A stretch of DNA of 63,351 bases, taken from assembly GCA_002328035.1 (NCBI GenBank), contig DCVL01000061.1, positions 1-63,351 on the forward strand, written 5' to 3'. The notes below the pieces were generated by a model, which did no database searches, had not been told where the DNA came from, and saw only the letters and a program-made list of their open reading frames with translations. How positions within the stretch are numbered: position 1 is the stretch's first letter; each line of letters starts with the position of its first letter. The stretch is from Geobacter sp. UBA2189. GTDB taxonomy: Bacteria; Desulfobacterota; Desulfuromonadia; Geobacterales; Pseudopelobacteraceae. The position numbers and the translations under genes are program-made. Below are positions 1 through 8,787 of this stretch, in pieces.

Positions 1-99
1 CAATCATTTTGCAAGAGGCTCATACATATATAATTAAAAAATATTTGCTTTATATACATAGCAGTGGGATAATGAGGGCAGGAAGAAGGGGGGTGTAAA

Positions 100-291
100 A
101 TGAATGTTTCAGATATCGCAGGGTCAGCTGCAATGGTTCAATCATCACAAACACAACAGGCACTTTCGACTGCAATGATCAAGATGAGGGCTGATTCCGA
201 TGACCAGATAGCGGAAATGGTTCGGAAGAATGCACAACAAGCTCCTCAGCCTACCAAAAGCTCTAGTGATGGATTTTCAACCTACGCATGA
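100..291 (+). CDS. YjfB-like putative motility protein
   Basis: Small soluble protein of 63 residues with the pattern of the YjfB family (putative motility protein): an N-terminal MNVSDIAGSAAMVQ segment, a Q/S-rich helix, and a second amphipathic helix ending at MVRKNAQQ. A purine-rich ribosome site (ggaagaaggggggt) lies just before the ATG, and a strong terminator follows within 30 nt, so it looks like a monocistronic gene. Its role is unknown. The link to motility comes from the family name only, and no flagellar genes lie nearby. Confidence 0.7.
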   Translation: MNVSDIAGSAAMVQSSQTQQALSTAMIKMRADSDDQIAEMVRKNAQQAPQPTKSSSDGFSTYA

Positions 292-318
292 GGTCGCTAA
301 ATTGAGTCATGCTTATCT

Positions 319-346
319 GGCCGGCTTGTAAGAGTCGGCCTTTTTT
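319..346 (+). terminator. Intrinsic terminator of the YjfB-like gene
   Basis: Inverted repeat GGCCG / CGGCC with an 11-nt loop, followed by TTTTTT. It lies 27 nt after the stop codon of the YjfB-like gene. From here to position 493 I see nothing else that looks functional. Confidence 0.85.
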
Positions 347-493
347 ATTTGGGCTATTCGGATTTCATGGTGCAAAACCGTCAGTCTGACAGTAGTTTAA
401 GTATAAACAGGCTAAATTTCGGCCATACGCATGTAATACCAGATGGTTACAAGGTCAGTTGTGTGCAACCCTGCCTATGCGGACTTATGTTCA

Positions 494-1819
494 TCACCAC
501 CCCGTTACGCTCTCTCCGGCAGGATTTGGCTTCCTGCTGCTCTGTTTATTTAATAGTATCCCTTCGGCTGCCCTGATACCGCTTGCCCATGCACCTGTAA
601 TGCCCCGTGAGGTTCCGGCACCGTCACCAACCATATATACATTTTGAGATACACGGAAATGGTTATCCAAAAAGGCAGGTTTATTGGCGTACATCTTGAT
701 TTCCGGGTAGTACATGATGGTGCTGGGATGCAGCAGACCGGGGACAATGGTATCCAGTTTTTTCATGGCAGCCCAGATATGGCGCATAATCTTGGCAGGT
801 ACCACCAACCCGAGATCACCGGCGGTAACCTGGCAGGTTGGAGAAAAGGAGAAAAGGTCTTCATTGAAGGTCTCTATGCTTGAGCGTTTGCCCATGCGGA
901 AATCACCAACCCGTTGCATGATCGGTTTGCCTCCGCCAATCTCATTGGCCAACCGCGCAAGAAAGATCGCCATCTGCTGACCGCTGCGTACAGGGTTCTT
1001 TAAACCTATAGTCTTGAGCAGGGCAAAATTGACCAGGTTATTTGCAGTGCGCTTTTCAGAAAGGGCATGACCATTGACCAGACTGAAACCATGGTACTGT
1101 TCAAGTACCACCCTGGCATGGCCGGAGTTGGTACAGAAGGTTCTGACCTTGTCAGGGAACAGGAATTTAGGGTCGTAGTAATCAGTGACGATCGGATAGT
1201 TTTCCAGCCGTGTCTCTATACGGATACCAATGTCAACTTCATTATCAATGTAGGAAATCCCCATCCGCTCCATCACCTGCTGGAGAAACTCGAACCCCTT
1301 TCTTCCTGGGGCAATAATCACGTTACGGCAGTGGAAGGTCTCACCATTGGCCATAACGACACCTGCGCCGTTACTGTTATCAAAGACATCTTGTACTTCC
1401 TGTTCAAGAATGAAGCGTACGCCGCGCGACTCCAGTTCGTTTCTCAGCCTCAGGATCAGCTCTTTACTCCGGTCAGTTCCAACATGTGCCTGACGGATAT
1501 TCAGCAGTGAAACTCCTAACCGCTCGGCACGACGCTGATAGACGGACAGGTTCTGTTTTTCCTTGATGTTCGGTTTCAGGCACGCTTCCACCTTGGGTAG
1601 GAGTCGTTCAGCCTCTTCTCTGCTCCAGTTCCCTTCGGCAAAACCTGTTGGATAGGTATAGTTCTGCTTGCAGTCGTTTAACAGACCGCCGGAACAGTAT
1701 TTTTCACGATCAATCATCAGGATGGAAAGGGATGGAGCATTTTCAGACAGATAAAAGGCTGCGCCAAGCCCGGCTGGGCCGGTGCCAACAATAATCAGAT
1801 CTGCGTCATGGGTTTGCAT
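494..1819 (-). CDS. NAD(P)/FAD-dependent oxidoreductase (COG2509-like)
   Basis: A 441-residue flavoprotein. The N-terminal Rossmann motif VGTGPAGLGAA (about residues 11-21) binds the FAD ADP moiety, a second nucleotide-associated stretch VIIAPGRKG lies near residue 170, and the C-terminal MVGDGAGTSRGITGAWASG is the flavin-closing motif of these dehydrogenases. It resembles the uncharacterised FAD-dependent dehydrogenases grouped as COG2509, so the substrate is unknown. It appears to be a single-gene unit with its own promoter 70 nt upstream. The family assignment is from motifs; the reaction is not claimed. Confidence 0.75.
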   Translation of the reverse strand: MQTHDADLIIVGTGPAGLGAAFYLSENAPSLSILMIDREKYCSGGLLNDCKQNYTYPTGFAEGNWSREEAERLLPKVEACLKPNIKEKQNLSVYQRRAERLGVSLLNIRQAHVGTDRSKELILRLRNELESRGVRFILEQEVQDVFDNSNGAGVVMANGETFHCRNVIIAPGRKGFEFLQQVMERMGISYIDNEVDIGIRIETRLENYPIVTDYYDPKFLFPDKVRTFCTNSGHARVVLEQYHGFSLVNGHALSEKRTANNLVNFALLKTIGLKNPVRSGQQMAIFLARLANEIGGGKPIMQRVGDFRMGKRSSIETFNEDLFSFSPTCQVTAGDLGLVVPAKIMRHIWAAMKKLDTIVPGLLHPSTIMYYPEIKMYANKPAFLDNHFRVSQNVYMVGDGAGTSRGITGAWASGIRAAEGILLNKQSSRKPNPAGESVTGW

Positions 1820-1888
1820 GGCTTATCCTTTCACAAGGAGAGGAAGACTGGCGTTGAGCGAGACAGAGGATGTAAACTGAATTTAGCA

Positions 1889-1917
1889 ATAGTAGACATT
1901 ATCATTCACAGTTGCAA
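1889..1917 (-). promoter_or_regulatory. Sigma-70-like promoter for the FAD oxidoreductase
   Basis: On the minus strand TTGCAA is followed by 17 nt and TACTAT, reading toward the gene that starts at 1819. An AT-rich TGAATGATAATG stretch in the spacer faintly recalls a Fur half-site, but no full dyad is present. Confidence 0.4.
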
Positions 1918-1990
1918 ACCTCTTTGATCTTTGCTGGCAAAAGATTAGAACTACTCTACAGTTTTGTGTGTAGGTAGGGTTATAAACTAA

Positions 1991-2020
1991 AAAAAGCCTC
2001 CGATTACTCAGAGGCTTTTT
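1991..2020 (-). terminator. Terminator after tRNA-Val
   Basis: Symmetric hairpin AAAAAGCCTC / GAGGCTTTTT with a 10-nt loop. The T-run works on either strand. It sits 28 nt past the CCA end of tRNA-Val and probably ends the hup-tRNA-Asp-tRNA-Val transcript. Confidence 0.85.
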
Positions 2021-2048
2021 TTCATCCGGCTTAGCCAGAACTTTTAAT

Positions 2049-2124
2049 TGGTGGGTGAAGAGGGGATCGAACCCCCGACATCCAGCTTGTAAGGCTGGCG
2101 CTCTCCCAGCTGAGCTATTCACCC
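2049..2124 (-). tRNA. tRNA-Val (UAC)
   Basis: 76 nt including an encoded CCA. The acceptor stem pairs GGGTGAA with TTCACCC, discriminator A, D-arm GCTC/GAGC, anticodon stem CCAGC/GCTGG around loop CTTACAA (anticodon TAC), and T-arm GGGGGTTCGATCCCCTC. The full cloverleaf is visible. Confidence 0.97.
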
Positions 2125-2146
2125 AATTACTATGTTTATCCTAAAA

Positions 2147-2223
2147 TGGCGGGGTTGACGGGGCTCGAACCCGCGACCTCCGGCGTGACAGGCCGGCACT
2201 CTAACCAACTGAGCTACAACCCC
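2147..2223 (-). tRNA. tRNA-Asp (GUC)
   Basis: 77 nt with encoded CCA. Acceptor stem GGGGTTG/CAACCCC, discriminator G, anticodon stem CCGGC/GCCGG around loop CTGTCAC (anticodon GTC), T-loop TTCGAGC. It lies 30 nt downstream of the hup stop and 22 nt upstream of tRNA-Val, with no terminator between. Confidence 0.97.
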
Positions 2224-2253
2224 ATATCTATAAGCAGTCACAGCCTTGATTAA

Positions 2254-2532
2254 TTACTTGCTGTTAACCGCATCCTTTAATGTTTTGCCAGCCTTAAACT
2301 TGGGAACTGTTGCAGCAGGAATTGTGATCTTCTTACCGGTTTGAGGGTTCTGCCCCTTACGTGCAGCTCGTTTGGTGGTACTGAAGGTACCAAAACCAAC
2401 AAGGCTGAGCTTGTCGCCTTGCTTGAGGCAGCCGGAAACAGCGGAGATAAAAGCAGCAACAGCCTTCTCGGCCTCAACCTTTTTAAGAGCGGCTTTTTCA
2501 GCAACAGCGGTAATCAGTTCAGCTTTTGTCAC
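2254..2532 (-). CDS. hup: HU family DNA-binding protein
   Basis: A 92-residue nucleoid protein of normal HU length. The N-terminal helical dimerisation part (MTKAELITAVAEKAAL) leads into the signature VGFGTFSTTKRAARKGQNPQTG (about residues 46-66), which builds the DNA-binding beta arm, and the C-terminal helix KAGKTLKDAVN. The start is GTG, chosen because an ideal GGAGGTGTAAC ribosome site lies directly before it. tRNA-Asp and tRNA-Val follow without a visible terminator, so all three are probably on one transcript. A second HU paralogue lies at 61555-61854. Confidence 0.95.
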   Translation of the reverse strand: MTKAELITAVAEKAALKKVEAEKAVAAFISAVSGCLKQGDKLSLVGFGTFSTTKRAARKGQNPQTGKKITIPAATVPKFKAGKTLKDAVNSK

Positions 2533-2583
2533 GTTACACCTCCAAAGAAGTTTTTTGGTTGGAAAGAATCAAAAGAGAGAAAG

Positions 2584-2613
2584 TGTCTATCAGATTGAGT
2601 CAAGCACTGTCAA
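2584..2613 (-). promoter_or_regulatory. Promoter for hup
   Basis: Minus-strand TTGACA (perfect -35) is followed by 18 nt and TAGACA, or 17 nt and ATAGAC, about 55 nt upstream of the hup GTG. It lies in the short gap after clpX, so clpX transcripts probably read into hup unless ended by a signal I cannot see. Confidence 0.6.
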
Positions 2614-2628
2614 GTTTTTTTTCAGCAT

Positions 2629-3888
2629 TTATGCGGCTACAGCCGCTATTGATTGATCATAAACCAGCAAAGGCTTCTCTTTGTGGTAGATAACATCTTC
2701 GCTTATAACTACTTCTCTAACTGTATTCTGTGAAGGGATCTCATACATTATATCCAGCATCGATCCTTCAAGGATGGCTCTTAAACCCCTAGCGCCTGTG
2801 TTACGCTTTAACGCTTCTTTAGCTATACATACGAGAGCGCCGTCGGTAAAACGAAGCCGTACCCCCTCCATATCAAACAGTTTCTGGTACTGTTTGGTAA
2901 GGGCATTCTTGGGTTCAGTCAGGATCTGAACAAGGGCGTCTTCGTCCAGTTCAGTAAGACTTGCCAGCATCGGTAACCTTCCTATAAATTCAGGGATATA
3001 ACCGTACTTAAGGAGATCTTCAGGAGTAACCTGAAGCAACAGTTCTCCCGCCTTTTTCTCCTGCTTTTTCTTAACATCCGCCCCGAAGCCCAGCGTCTTT
3101 TTACCAATCCGTTGCTGAATCACCGCATCAAGCCCGGCAAACGCTCCGCCGCAGATAAAGAGTATATTGCTGGTGTCAACCTTCAAAAACTCCTGCTGAG
3201 GATGTTTACGTCCACCTTTGGGAGGAATACTTGCAACCGTACCTTCAATGATCTTCAGCAGCGCCTGCTGCACGCCTTCACCGGAGACATCACGGGTAAG
3301 AGATGGAGATTCTGACTTACGGGCGATCTTATCAATTTCGTCAATATAGACGATCCCCTTCTGCGCCCTCTCAACATCATAATCAGCAGCCTGCAGTAGA
3401 CTAAGGATGATATTCTCTACATCTTCACCTACATAGCCTGCCTCTGTCAGATTGGTGGCATCAGCTATGGCAAAGGGAACCTTTAACATGCGTGCCAGGG
3501 TCTGTGCCAGCAAGGTCTTTCCTGAACCTGTAGGTCCAAGTATCAGAATATTACTCTTCTGCATCTCTACATCACCAGGCTTTGCGGGACGCTCAATCCT
3601 TTTGTAATGGTTGTAGACAGCTACAGAAAGAACCTTTTTAGCGGTTTCCTGACCTATGACATATTCGTCAAGAAACTCTTTTATTTCGCGTGGTTTTGGC
3701 AGTTTTGCCACGTCTGGCCCCAGTGCGTCCTCCATACGGATCTCTTCTGCAATAATGTCATTACAGAGTTCAATGCACTCGTCACAGATGTATACTGCAG
3801 GGCCTGCAATCAGTTTTTTAACTTCATCCTGGCTCTTGCCGCAGAATGAGCAGGTAAGATGATGTTGCGAACTGTCCTTGCGGCTCAT
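2629..3888 (-). CDS. clpX: ATP-dependent Clp protease ATP-binding subunit ClpX
   Basis: AAA+ unfoldase of 419 residues that recognises tagged substrates and feeds them to ClpP. The N-terminal zinc domain shows CSFC...CDEC (about residues 14-40). The AAA+ module has Walker A GPTGSGKT (near 120), the pore loop GYVGED, Walker B VYIDEIDK, and a C-terminal small domain with GARGLRAILE. Length and motif order are normal. Its ATG overlaps the clpP stop by 4 nt (ATGA), so translation is coupled to that of its partner. The order tig-clpP-clpX is conserved in many proteobacteria. Confidence 0.98.
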   Translation of the reverse strand: MSRKDSSQHHLTCSFCGKSQDEVKKLIAGPAVYICDECIELCNDIIAEEIRMEDALGPDVAKLPKPREIKEFLDEYVIGQETAKKVLSVAVYNHYKRIERPAKPGDVEMQKSNILILGPTGSGKTLLAQTLARMLKVPFAIADATNLTEAGYVGEDVENIILSLLQAADYDVERAQKGIVYIDEIDKIARKSESPSLTRDVSGEGVQQALLKIIEGTVASIPPKGGRKHPQQEFLKVDTSNILFICGGAFAGLDAVIQQRIGKKTLGFGADVKKKQEKKAGELLLQVTPEDLLKYGYIPEFIGRLPMLASLTELDEDALVQILTEPKNALTKQYQKLFDMEGVRLRFTDGALVCIAKEALKRNTGARGLRAILEGSMLDIMYEIPSQNTVREVVISEDVIYHKEKPLLVYDQSIAAVAA

Positions 3889-4481
3889 ATCGGCACCTCC
3901 GGAGGACGGCGTGACATTACGGCATCAATAAGACCATAATTCATCGCCTCTTCTGCAGACATAAAAAAATCACGCTCGGTGTCCCGCTCCAGCCTTTCAA
4001 CAGGTTGACCGGACATATCTGCCAGCAGACGGTTGAGTTCTCGCTTCATCCGCAAGATCTCTTCGGCCTGAATCATTATATCAGTAGCTTGACCACGCGA
4101 ACCACCTGAAGGCTGGTGGATCATTATTCGTGCATGAGGCAAAGCAAAACGCTTTCCCTTTTCTCCGGCTGTCAGCAACACCGCCCCCATTGAGGCCGCC
4201 TGGCCGATACAGATGGTTGAAACAGGTGCCTTTATGTAGTTCATTGTATCAAAGATAGCCATGCCAGCAGTTACAACACCGCCAGGAGAATTTATATACA
4301 GGTGGATATCCTTGTCAGGATCTTCTGCCTCAAGAAAAAGTAATTGAGCAATAACCAGATCGGCGACGGGATCATTTATTTCGCCACCCAAAAAAACAAT
4401 CCGTTCTTTGAGAAGGCGGGAATATATATCAAAAGCCCGCTCACCACGCCCGCTCTGCTCTACAACCATAGGCACATACAT
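3885..4481 (-). CDS. clpP: ATP-dependent Clp protease proteolytic subunit ClpP
   Basis: Serine peptidase of 198 residues that forms the tetradecameric chamber docked to ClpX. The catalytic triad is visible: Ser in GQAASMGAVLL, His in ARIMIHQPSGG and Asp in YGLIDAVM. I start at the ATG at 4481 (MYVPMVVEQ), because AAGGAG precedes it by about 11 nt and the family starts there. A longer frame reaching 4553 would run back into the end of tig. It lies 16 nt downstream of tig and overlaps clpX by 4 nt. Confidence 0.97.
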   Translation of the reverse strand: MYVPMVVEQSGRGERAFDIYSRLLKERIVFLGGEINDPVADLVIAQLLFLEAEDPDKDIHLYINSPGGVVTAGMAIFDTMNYIKAPVSTICIGQAASMGAVLLTAGEKGKRFALPHARIMIHQPSGGSRGQATDIMIQAEEILRMKRELNRLLADMSGQPVERLERDTERDFFMSAEEAMNYGLIDAVMSRRPPEVPI

Positions 4482-4497
4482 TATAATAGAACTCCTT

Positions 4498-5817
4498 TTA
4501 TGCTGCGGGTACTGCAGCCAACTCGGCAGCGCTGACCTCAGTAATAACAGCATTTTCCAGCAAGAAGGCTATTGCCTTTTCTTCCTTAATCTCAGCTATC
4601 ATAGAGTTACGGGCATTTGCCTGAGCCTCATAAAATTCCTTTATTCTGGCTACCATATCCTCATTACCGGCAGCTATTTTTGCATAGCGGGCTTCCATGT
4701 CACTCTCCTCAACCGCTATGTTCTCTTTTTCTACAAGAGACATCACCAACAGTCCACCCTTTACCTTCTGCGCCGCCTCACCCCAGAAACGCTGTCTAAA
4801 GCCATTTTCATCAAGCCCCATCATCTCGAGGGAACTGTTCTGGCCCTTAAGGCGGTTTTTAAGGTTTTCGAGCATAAAGTCTGTCTGACGGCGAACCATT
4901 GAATCAGGAACCTCCAGAGGATTTTTTTCAATCAAGGCATCAATTACACGAGTATTAAGTTCAGTAGAGATTCTTTCAAGCTCCTGCTGCTCACGCATCT
5001 CCGCCAACTTGACCCGCATTTCTTCAATAGTTTCAAAATCTCCAAACTGCTGGGCAAACTCATCATTAAGCTCAGGCAGTTCCTTCTTCTTCATCTCTTT
5101 AAGGGTAATTGTGAATGTGCCTTTGAGACCGGCAATTTCCTTGTTGTTTGTATCATCAGGCATCGTTACAGGTATATCTCTTGTTTCACCAAGTGACATG
5201 CCGATAAGTCCCTCTTCAAGACCAGGAATCAAACGGCCGGTGCCGACTTCAATAGTGGCATCCTGACCGCTGGTATTATCATCTTCACGTCCATCAACAA
5301 CTGCTGAAAAATCAACCGTAAGAACCATACCGTTTTCTACTGTACCCTCTTCTACAGGTGTGAGTTGAGCCATATTTTCACGCATCCGCTCTATCTCGGC
5401 ATCAACTGCTTTTTCATCAGCAACATAAGTTTCTTTTTTAACTTGCAATCCCTTATATTCATTGAGAAGGATCTGAGGCATTATCTCTATCAAAGCGGAA
5501 TACTTGAAGGGAGTTCCCTCCTCTATCATTGCAATATCGTCAATCAGAGGCGCATCAACCGGTGCAATCTTGTGTTCGTCAAGAGCAGGGAAAAGGGTCT
5601 CTTCATAAAGACGACGCATAACCTCTTCCTGCATGGTACCGCGATAGAATTTCTTTATCATCGGCATCGGAGCCTTACCCTTGCGGAAGCCCGAAAGAGT
5701 CGCTTTTTTCTGAATTCCAGAGTAGGATTTTTCGATCTCGGAATTTACCCGGTCAACAGGAACCTCAACAGTTACTTTACGTTTAACCGGGCTGATCTCT
5801 TCTACCTGAACCTGCAT
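4498..5817 (-). CDS. tig: Trigger factor
   Basis: Ribosome-bound chaperone and peptidyl-prolyl isomerase of 439 residues. The ribosome-docking signature GFRKGKAP lies near residue 45, the FKBP-like PPIase domain follows (about 150-245, with the DFSAVVDGRE and LPELNDEFAQQFGDF landmarks), then the long helical C-terminal arms. I use the ATG at 5817 (MQVQVEEISP), which has GAGGA 8 nt upstream; an upstream TTG at 5835 would add six residues with no family support. It is the first protein gene after tRNA-Leu and is followed by clpP and clpX. Confidence 0.96.
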   Translation of the reverse strand: MQVQVEEISPVKRKVTVEVPVDRVNSEIEKSYSGIQKKATLSGFRKGKAPMPMIKKFYRGTMQEEVMRRLYEETLFPALDEHKIAPVDAPLIDDIAMIEEGTPFKYSALIEIMPQILLNEYKGLQVKKETYVADEKAVDAEIERMRENMAQLTPVEEGTVENGMVLTVDFSAVVDGREDDNTSGQDATIEVGTGRLIPGLEEGLIGMSLGETRDIPVTMPDDTNNKEIAGLKGTFTITLKEMKKKELPELNDEFAQQFGDFETIEEMRVKLAEMREQQELERISTELNTRVIDALIEKNPLEVPDSMVRRQTDFMLENLKNRLKGQNSSLEMMGLDENGFRQRFWGEAAQKVKGGLLVMSLVEKENIAVEESDMEARYAKIAAGNEDMVARIKEFYEAQANARNSMIAEIKEEKAIAFLLENAVITEVSAAELAAVPAA

Positions 5818-5856
5818 GACTGTTCCTCGCTTCAATTTGATTTTTTATGGATTAAA

Positions 5857-5940
5857 TGGTGCGGGAGACAAGACTTGAACTTGCACACCGTGAGGTAACA
5901 GCTCCTAAGGCTGCCGCGTCTGCCATTCCGCCACTCCCGC
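5857..5940 (-). tRNA. tRNA-Leu (UAG)
   Basis: 84 nt with encoded CCA and a long type II variable arm. Acceptor stem GCGGGAG/CTCCCGC, discriminator A, anticodon stem CAGC/GCTG around CTTAGGA (anticodon TAG). It sits 39 nt upstream of the tig start, between a strong promoter and tig. Confidence 0.96.
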
Positions 5941-5955
5941 AGTTGAAAGAGGGAA

Positions 5956-5984
5956 TTTATATATTATTGAAGAACTTTTTGCAA
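5956..5984 (-). promoter_or_regulatory. Promoter for tRNA-Leu and probably tig-clpP-clpX
   Basis: Minus-strand TTGCAA, 17-nt spacer, TATAAA. The -10 ends 16 nt before the tRNA 5' end, which is the right distance for a tRNA promoter. No terminator separates the tRNA from tig. Confidence 0.65.
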
Positions 5985-6054
5985 GCTATCTTACATTTGA
6001 CAGTCCGCAATTAATCAGAATAACCCTAAATACAGTAGCTGAATTCCTACAGGG

Positions 6055-6945
6055 CTATTCGTATCCCAACTCTCTAAGCATGGCGGTTCGCTCTGTCCAG
6101 CGCTCCTGCACCTGAACAAACAGCTCAAGGAAAACTTTCGTACCAAGCAGACGTTCAATATCACGACGAGCCTGTTCGCCAATCTTCTTGAGCATGCTCC
6201 CCTTTTTACCAATGATTATACCCTTATGCGAATCACGCTCTACCATAATGGTAGCGTTAATGGCCACAATACCATTTTCCCGTTCCTGAAAGGCATCCAC
6301 TACGACAGCAGTGCCGTAGGGAATCTCGCGGGTGGTAAGGCGGAAGACCTTTTCACGTATAAGCTCTGCAACAATAAACTTTTCAGGAAGATCAGTAAGG
6401 ATATCATCAGGAAAGAGCGGATCACCTTCCGGCAGCTTTTCCCTGACCAGATCTACAAGACGTTCAATATTGCTCCCGCTTTGGGCAGAAATAGGAATTA
6501 TCTCAGGAAAATCATACAGGCGATTATAACCCTCTATCAGAGTAAACAGCCTCTCTTTAGGTTTCACCTGATCGATCTTGTTCAAGACCAGATATATCGG
6601 TGCTCCGGCTTTTCCACAGATATCCTTGATAAACGGTTCTTCAATATTCTGGGTCGCATCAACCACCAGAAACATCAGGTCAATGCCAGTAACTGCAGTC
6701 ATGGCAGCATCCACCATAGCCCTATTGATCCGGTTGCGGGCATTGTGTATACCAGGGGTATCAACAAACACGATCTGGCTGGTTTCATCGGAAAGAATTC
6801 CGCGAATCACGTTACGAGTAGTCTGCGGCTTGTCCGATACCGCCACAATCTTCTCCCCAAGTATTCGGTTTAAAAGGGTGGACTTGCCCACGTTGGGGCG
6901 ACCAATGATCGAGACAAAGCCTGTTTTGTGCACTGTATCACTCAT
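6055..6945 (-). CDS. era: GTPase Era
   Basis: Ribosome-assembly GTPase of 296 residues that binds the 3' end of 16S rRNA. The G1 motif GRPNVGKST is near residue 16, G3 DTPGIH near 62, and G4 NKID near 123. The C-terminal KH domain carries GIIIGKKGSMLKKIG (about 240-254). Full length, normal order. It ends the glnS-era pair, with a gap of only 3 nt. Confidence 0.97.
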   Translation of the reverse strand: MSDTVHKTGFVSIIGRPNVGKSTLLNRILGEKIVAVSDKPQTTRNVIRGILSDETSQIVFVDTPGIHNARNRINRAMVDAAMTAVTGIDLMFLVVDATQNIEEPFIKDICGKAGAPIYLVLNKIDQVKPKERLFTLIEGYNRLYDFPEIIPISAQSGSNIERLVDLVREKLPEGDPLFPDDILTDLPEKFIVAELIREKVFRLTTREIPYGTAVVVDAFQERENGIVAINATIMVERDSHKGIIIGKKGSMLKKIGEQARRDIERLLGTKVFLELFVQVQERWTERTAMLRELGYE

Positions 6946-6948
6946 AGT

Positions 6949-8628
6949 TTAGTTCTTTCCACCCCAGGTATCACGCAGGGTTACAACACGGTTAAAGACC
7001 GGTTTACCCTGCTTAGAATCTTTCTCATCTGCGCAAAAGTAACCCAGACGCTCAAACTGGTAGCTTTGGCCAGGTACGGCATCCAGCAAGGATGATTCAA
7101 CCCTGCACTGCGGAAGGGTCTGTAGCGAATCAGGGTTAAGGAACTGCCTGTAGTCTGCTCCGCCTCGATCAGGGTTGGCATCACTGAACAGGCGGTCAAA
7201 CAGCCGCACTTCCACCGTAGCAGTATGGGGAGCAGAAAGCCAATGGATAACCCCCTTGATCTTGCGACCATCCGAGGTCATCGGCCCATTGGTTGATCCA
7301 GGGTCGTAGTCGGCATGCAACTCCACTATCCTGCCATCCTCATCCTTTACAACAGCGGTACACTTTACTACATATGAATACTTGAGCTTTACCTCGCTGC
7401 CAACCGTCAGACGATGGAATCCCTTGGGCGGACTCTCCATAAAATCATCTGCATCAATAAGTATTTCTCTGGAGAAAGGGAGTTTGCGTCTGCCCATTTC
7501 AGGCTTTGAAGGATGGTTTGCAACTTCAAATTCTTCTACTTTATCTTCCGGGTAGTTATTAATAATAAGGCGTACAGGGTTTAGCACTGCCATGGCTCTT
7601 TGCGCCTTCCCGTTAAGATCTTCACGGACAGACTCTTCCAGCAGCTCATATCCGATCCAGGCATCACTCCGCCCGACGCCGATCCGATCGCAGAAGTTGC
7701 GGATCGCAGCAGGGGTAAAACCACGGCGCTTCAACCCCATTATGGTCGGCATACGCGGATCGTCCCAGCCGTTGACCAGACCGGTCTGCACCAGTTCCTG
7801 CAACTTGCGCTTGCTCATCACGGTATAGGATAGATTCAGGCGGGCAAACTCGTACTGGCGAGGCTTGGCAGGTACTGGCAGGTTCTCCAGAAACCAGTCG
7901 TACAATGGCCTGTGTGATTCAAATTCCAGGGTACAGATGGAATGTGTAATCCCCTCAATTGCATCTGACTGTCCGTGGGTAAAATCGTACATAGGATAAA
8001 TGCACCATTTGTAACCAACATGAGGATGAATAGTATGCAGGATACGGTACATAACAGGATCACGCAGGTTCATGTTTGGTGAAGCCATATCTATCTTGGC
8101 TCGCAAGACCTTGGCTCCATCCGGAAACTCCCCTGCCCTCATCCTTCTGAACTGTTCAAGATTTTCTTCTACAGTGCGGGCGCGAAAAGGAGATTCTTTC
8201 CCTGCCTCTGTCAATGTACCGCGATACTCCTTCATCTGCTCGGGGGTAAGCTCATCTACATACGCCTTGCCTTGAAGGATAAGATATTCAGCCCACTGGT
8301 AGAGCTGCTCAAAATATTCCGAGGCATGGTAGAGATGTTCGCCCCATTCAAACCCAAGCCAGGCAACACTCTCCTTGATTGATGCAATGTACGCCGCCTC
8401 TTCCTTTACCGGATTGGTATCGTCAAAACGGAGGTGACACTGACCGCCAAAATCACGAGCCAGTCCAAAGTTAAGGCAGATTGACTTGGCATGGCCAATA
8501 TGCAGGTAGCCGTTCGGCTCAGGCGGAAAGCGGGTCACTACGGTCTGATGCTTGCCGTTCTGCAGGTCGTCGCTGACAATGGTACGCAGGAAGTTTGCTG
8601 TTGGGGTGGTGCTTGGTTCGTTCGACAT
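6949..8628 (-). CDS. glnS: Glutaminyl-tRNA synthetase
   Basis: Class I synthetase of 559 residues that charges tRNA-Gln. The HIGH motif appears in PPEPNGYLHIGHAKSIC and the KMSKS counterpart as VMSKRKL, the form typical of GlnRS rather than GluRS; the C-terminal anticodon-binding beta barrels are present. I start at the ATG at 8628 (MSNEPSTTPTANF), which agrees with the family N-terminus and has GAGGCG a few nt upstream; the frame is open for 20 more codons. A true GlnRS suggests that direct charging of tRNA-Gln operates in this organism. Confidence 0.96.
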   Translation of the reverse strand: MSNEPSTTPTANFLRTIVSDDLQNGKHQTVVTRFPPEPNGYLHIGHAKSICLNFGLARDFGGQCHLRFDDTNPVKEEAAYIASIKESVAWLGFEWGEHLYHASEYFEQLYQWAEYLILQGKAYVDELTPEQMKEYRGTLTEAGKESPFRARTVEENLEQFRRMRAGEFPDGAKVLRAKIDMASPNMNLRDPVMYRILHTIHPHVGYKWCIYPMYDFTHGQSDAIEGITHSICTLEFESHRPLYDWFLENLPVPAKPRQYEFARLNLSYTVMSKRKLQELVQTGLVNGWDDPRMPTIMGLKRRGFTPAAIRNFCDRIGVGRSDAWIGYELLEESVREDLNGKAQRAMAVLNPVRLIINNYPEDKVEEFEVANHPSKPEMGRRKLPFSREILIDADDFMESPPKGFHRLTVGSEVKLKYSYVVKCTAVVKDEDGRIVELHADYDPGSTNGPMTSDGRKIKGVIHWLSAPHTATVEVRLFDRLFSDANPDRGGADYRQFLNPDSLQTLPQCRVESSLLDAVPGQSYQFERLGYFCADEKDSKQGKPVFNRVVTLRDTWGGKN

Positions 8629-8787
8629 TATCGCCTCATGATTACTTAAAATTGGTTGTTCTGTGCACTGCTGTTCTATAACGGGCACGATGGTTAGGCA
8701 CTAAACAGCAGTAACTGTGGTATCAATCCTGACATGTAGTGCTTTTTAAATTGTAGCAAAGATAGCCGAAAGATTTTCCAACTGAAA

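Noticed and set aside
100..291. Flagellar locus at the left edge
   Set aside because: Only the YjfB-like name hints at motility; no flagellar gene is in the window.
1889..1917. Fur box before the FAD oxidoreductase
   Set aside because: Only one half resembles the consensus; the second half does not pair.
1883..2122. Minus-strand 79-codon frame over tRNA-Val
   Set aside because: It reads through a complete tRNA gene and a terminator; no ribosome site. It is a chance frame.
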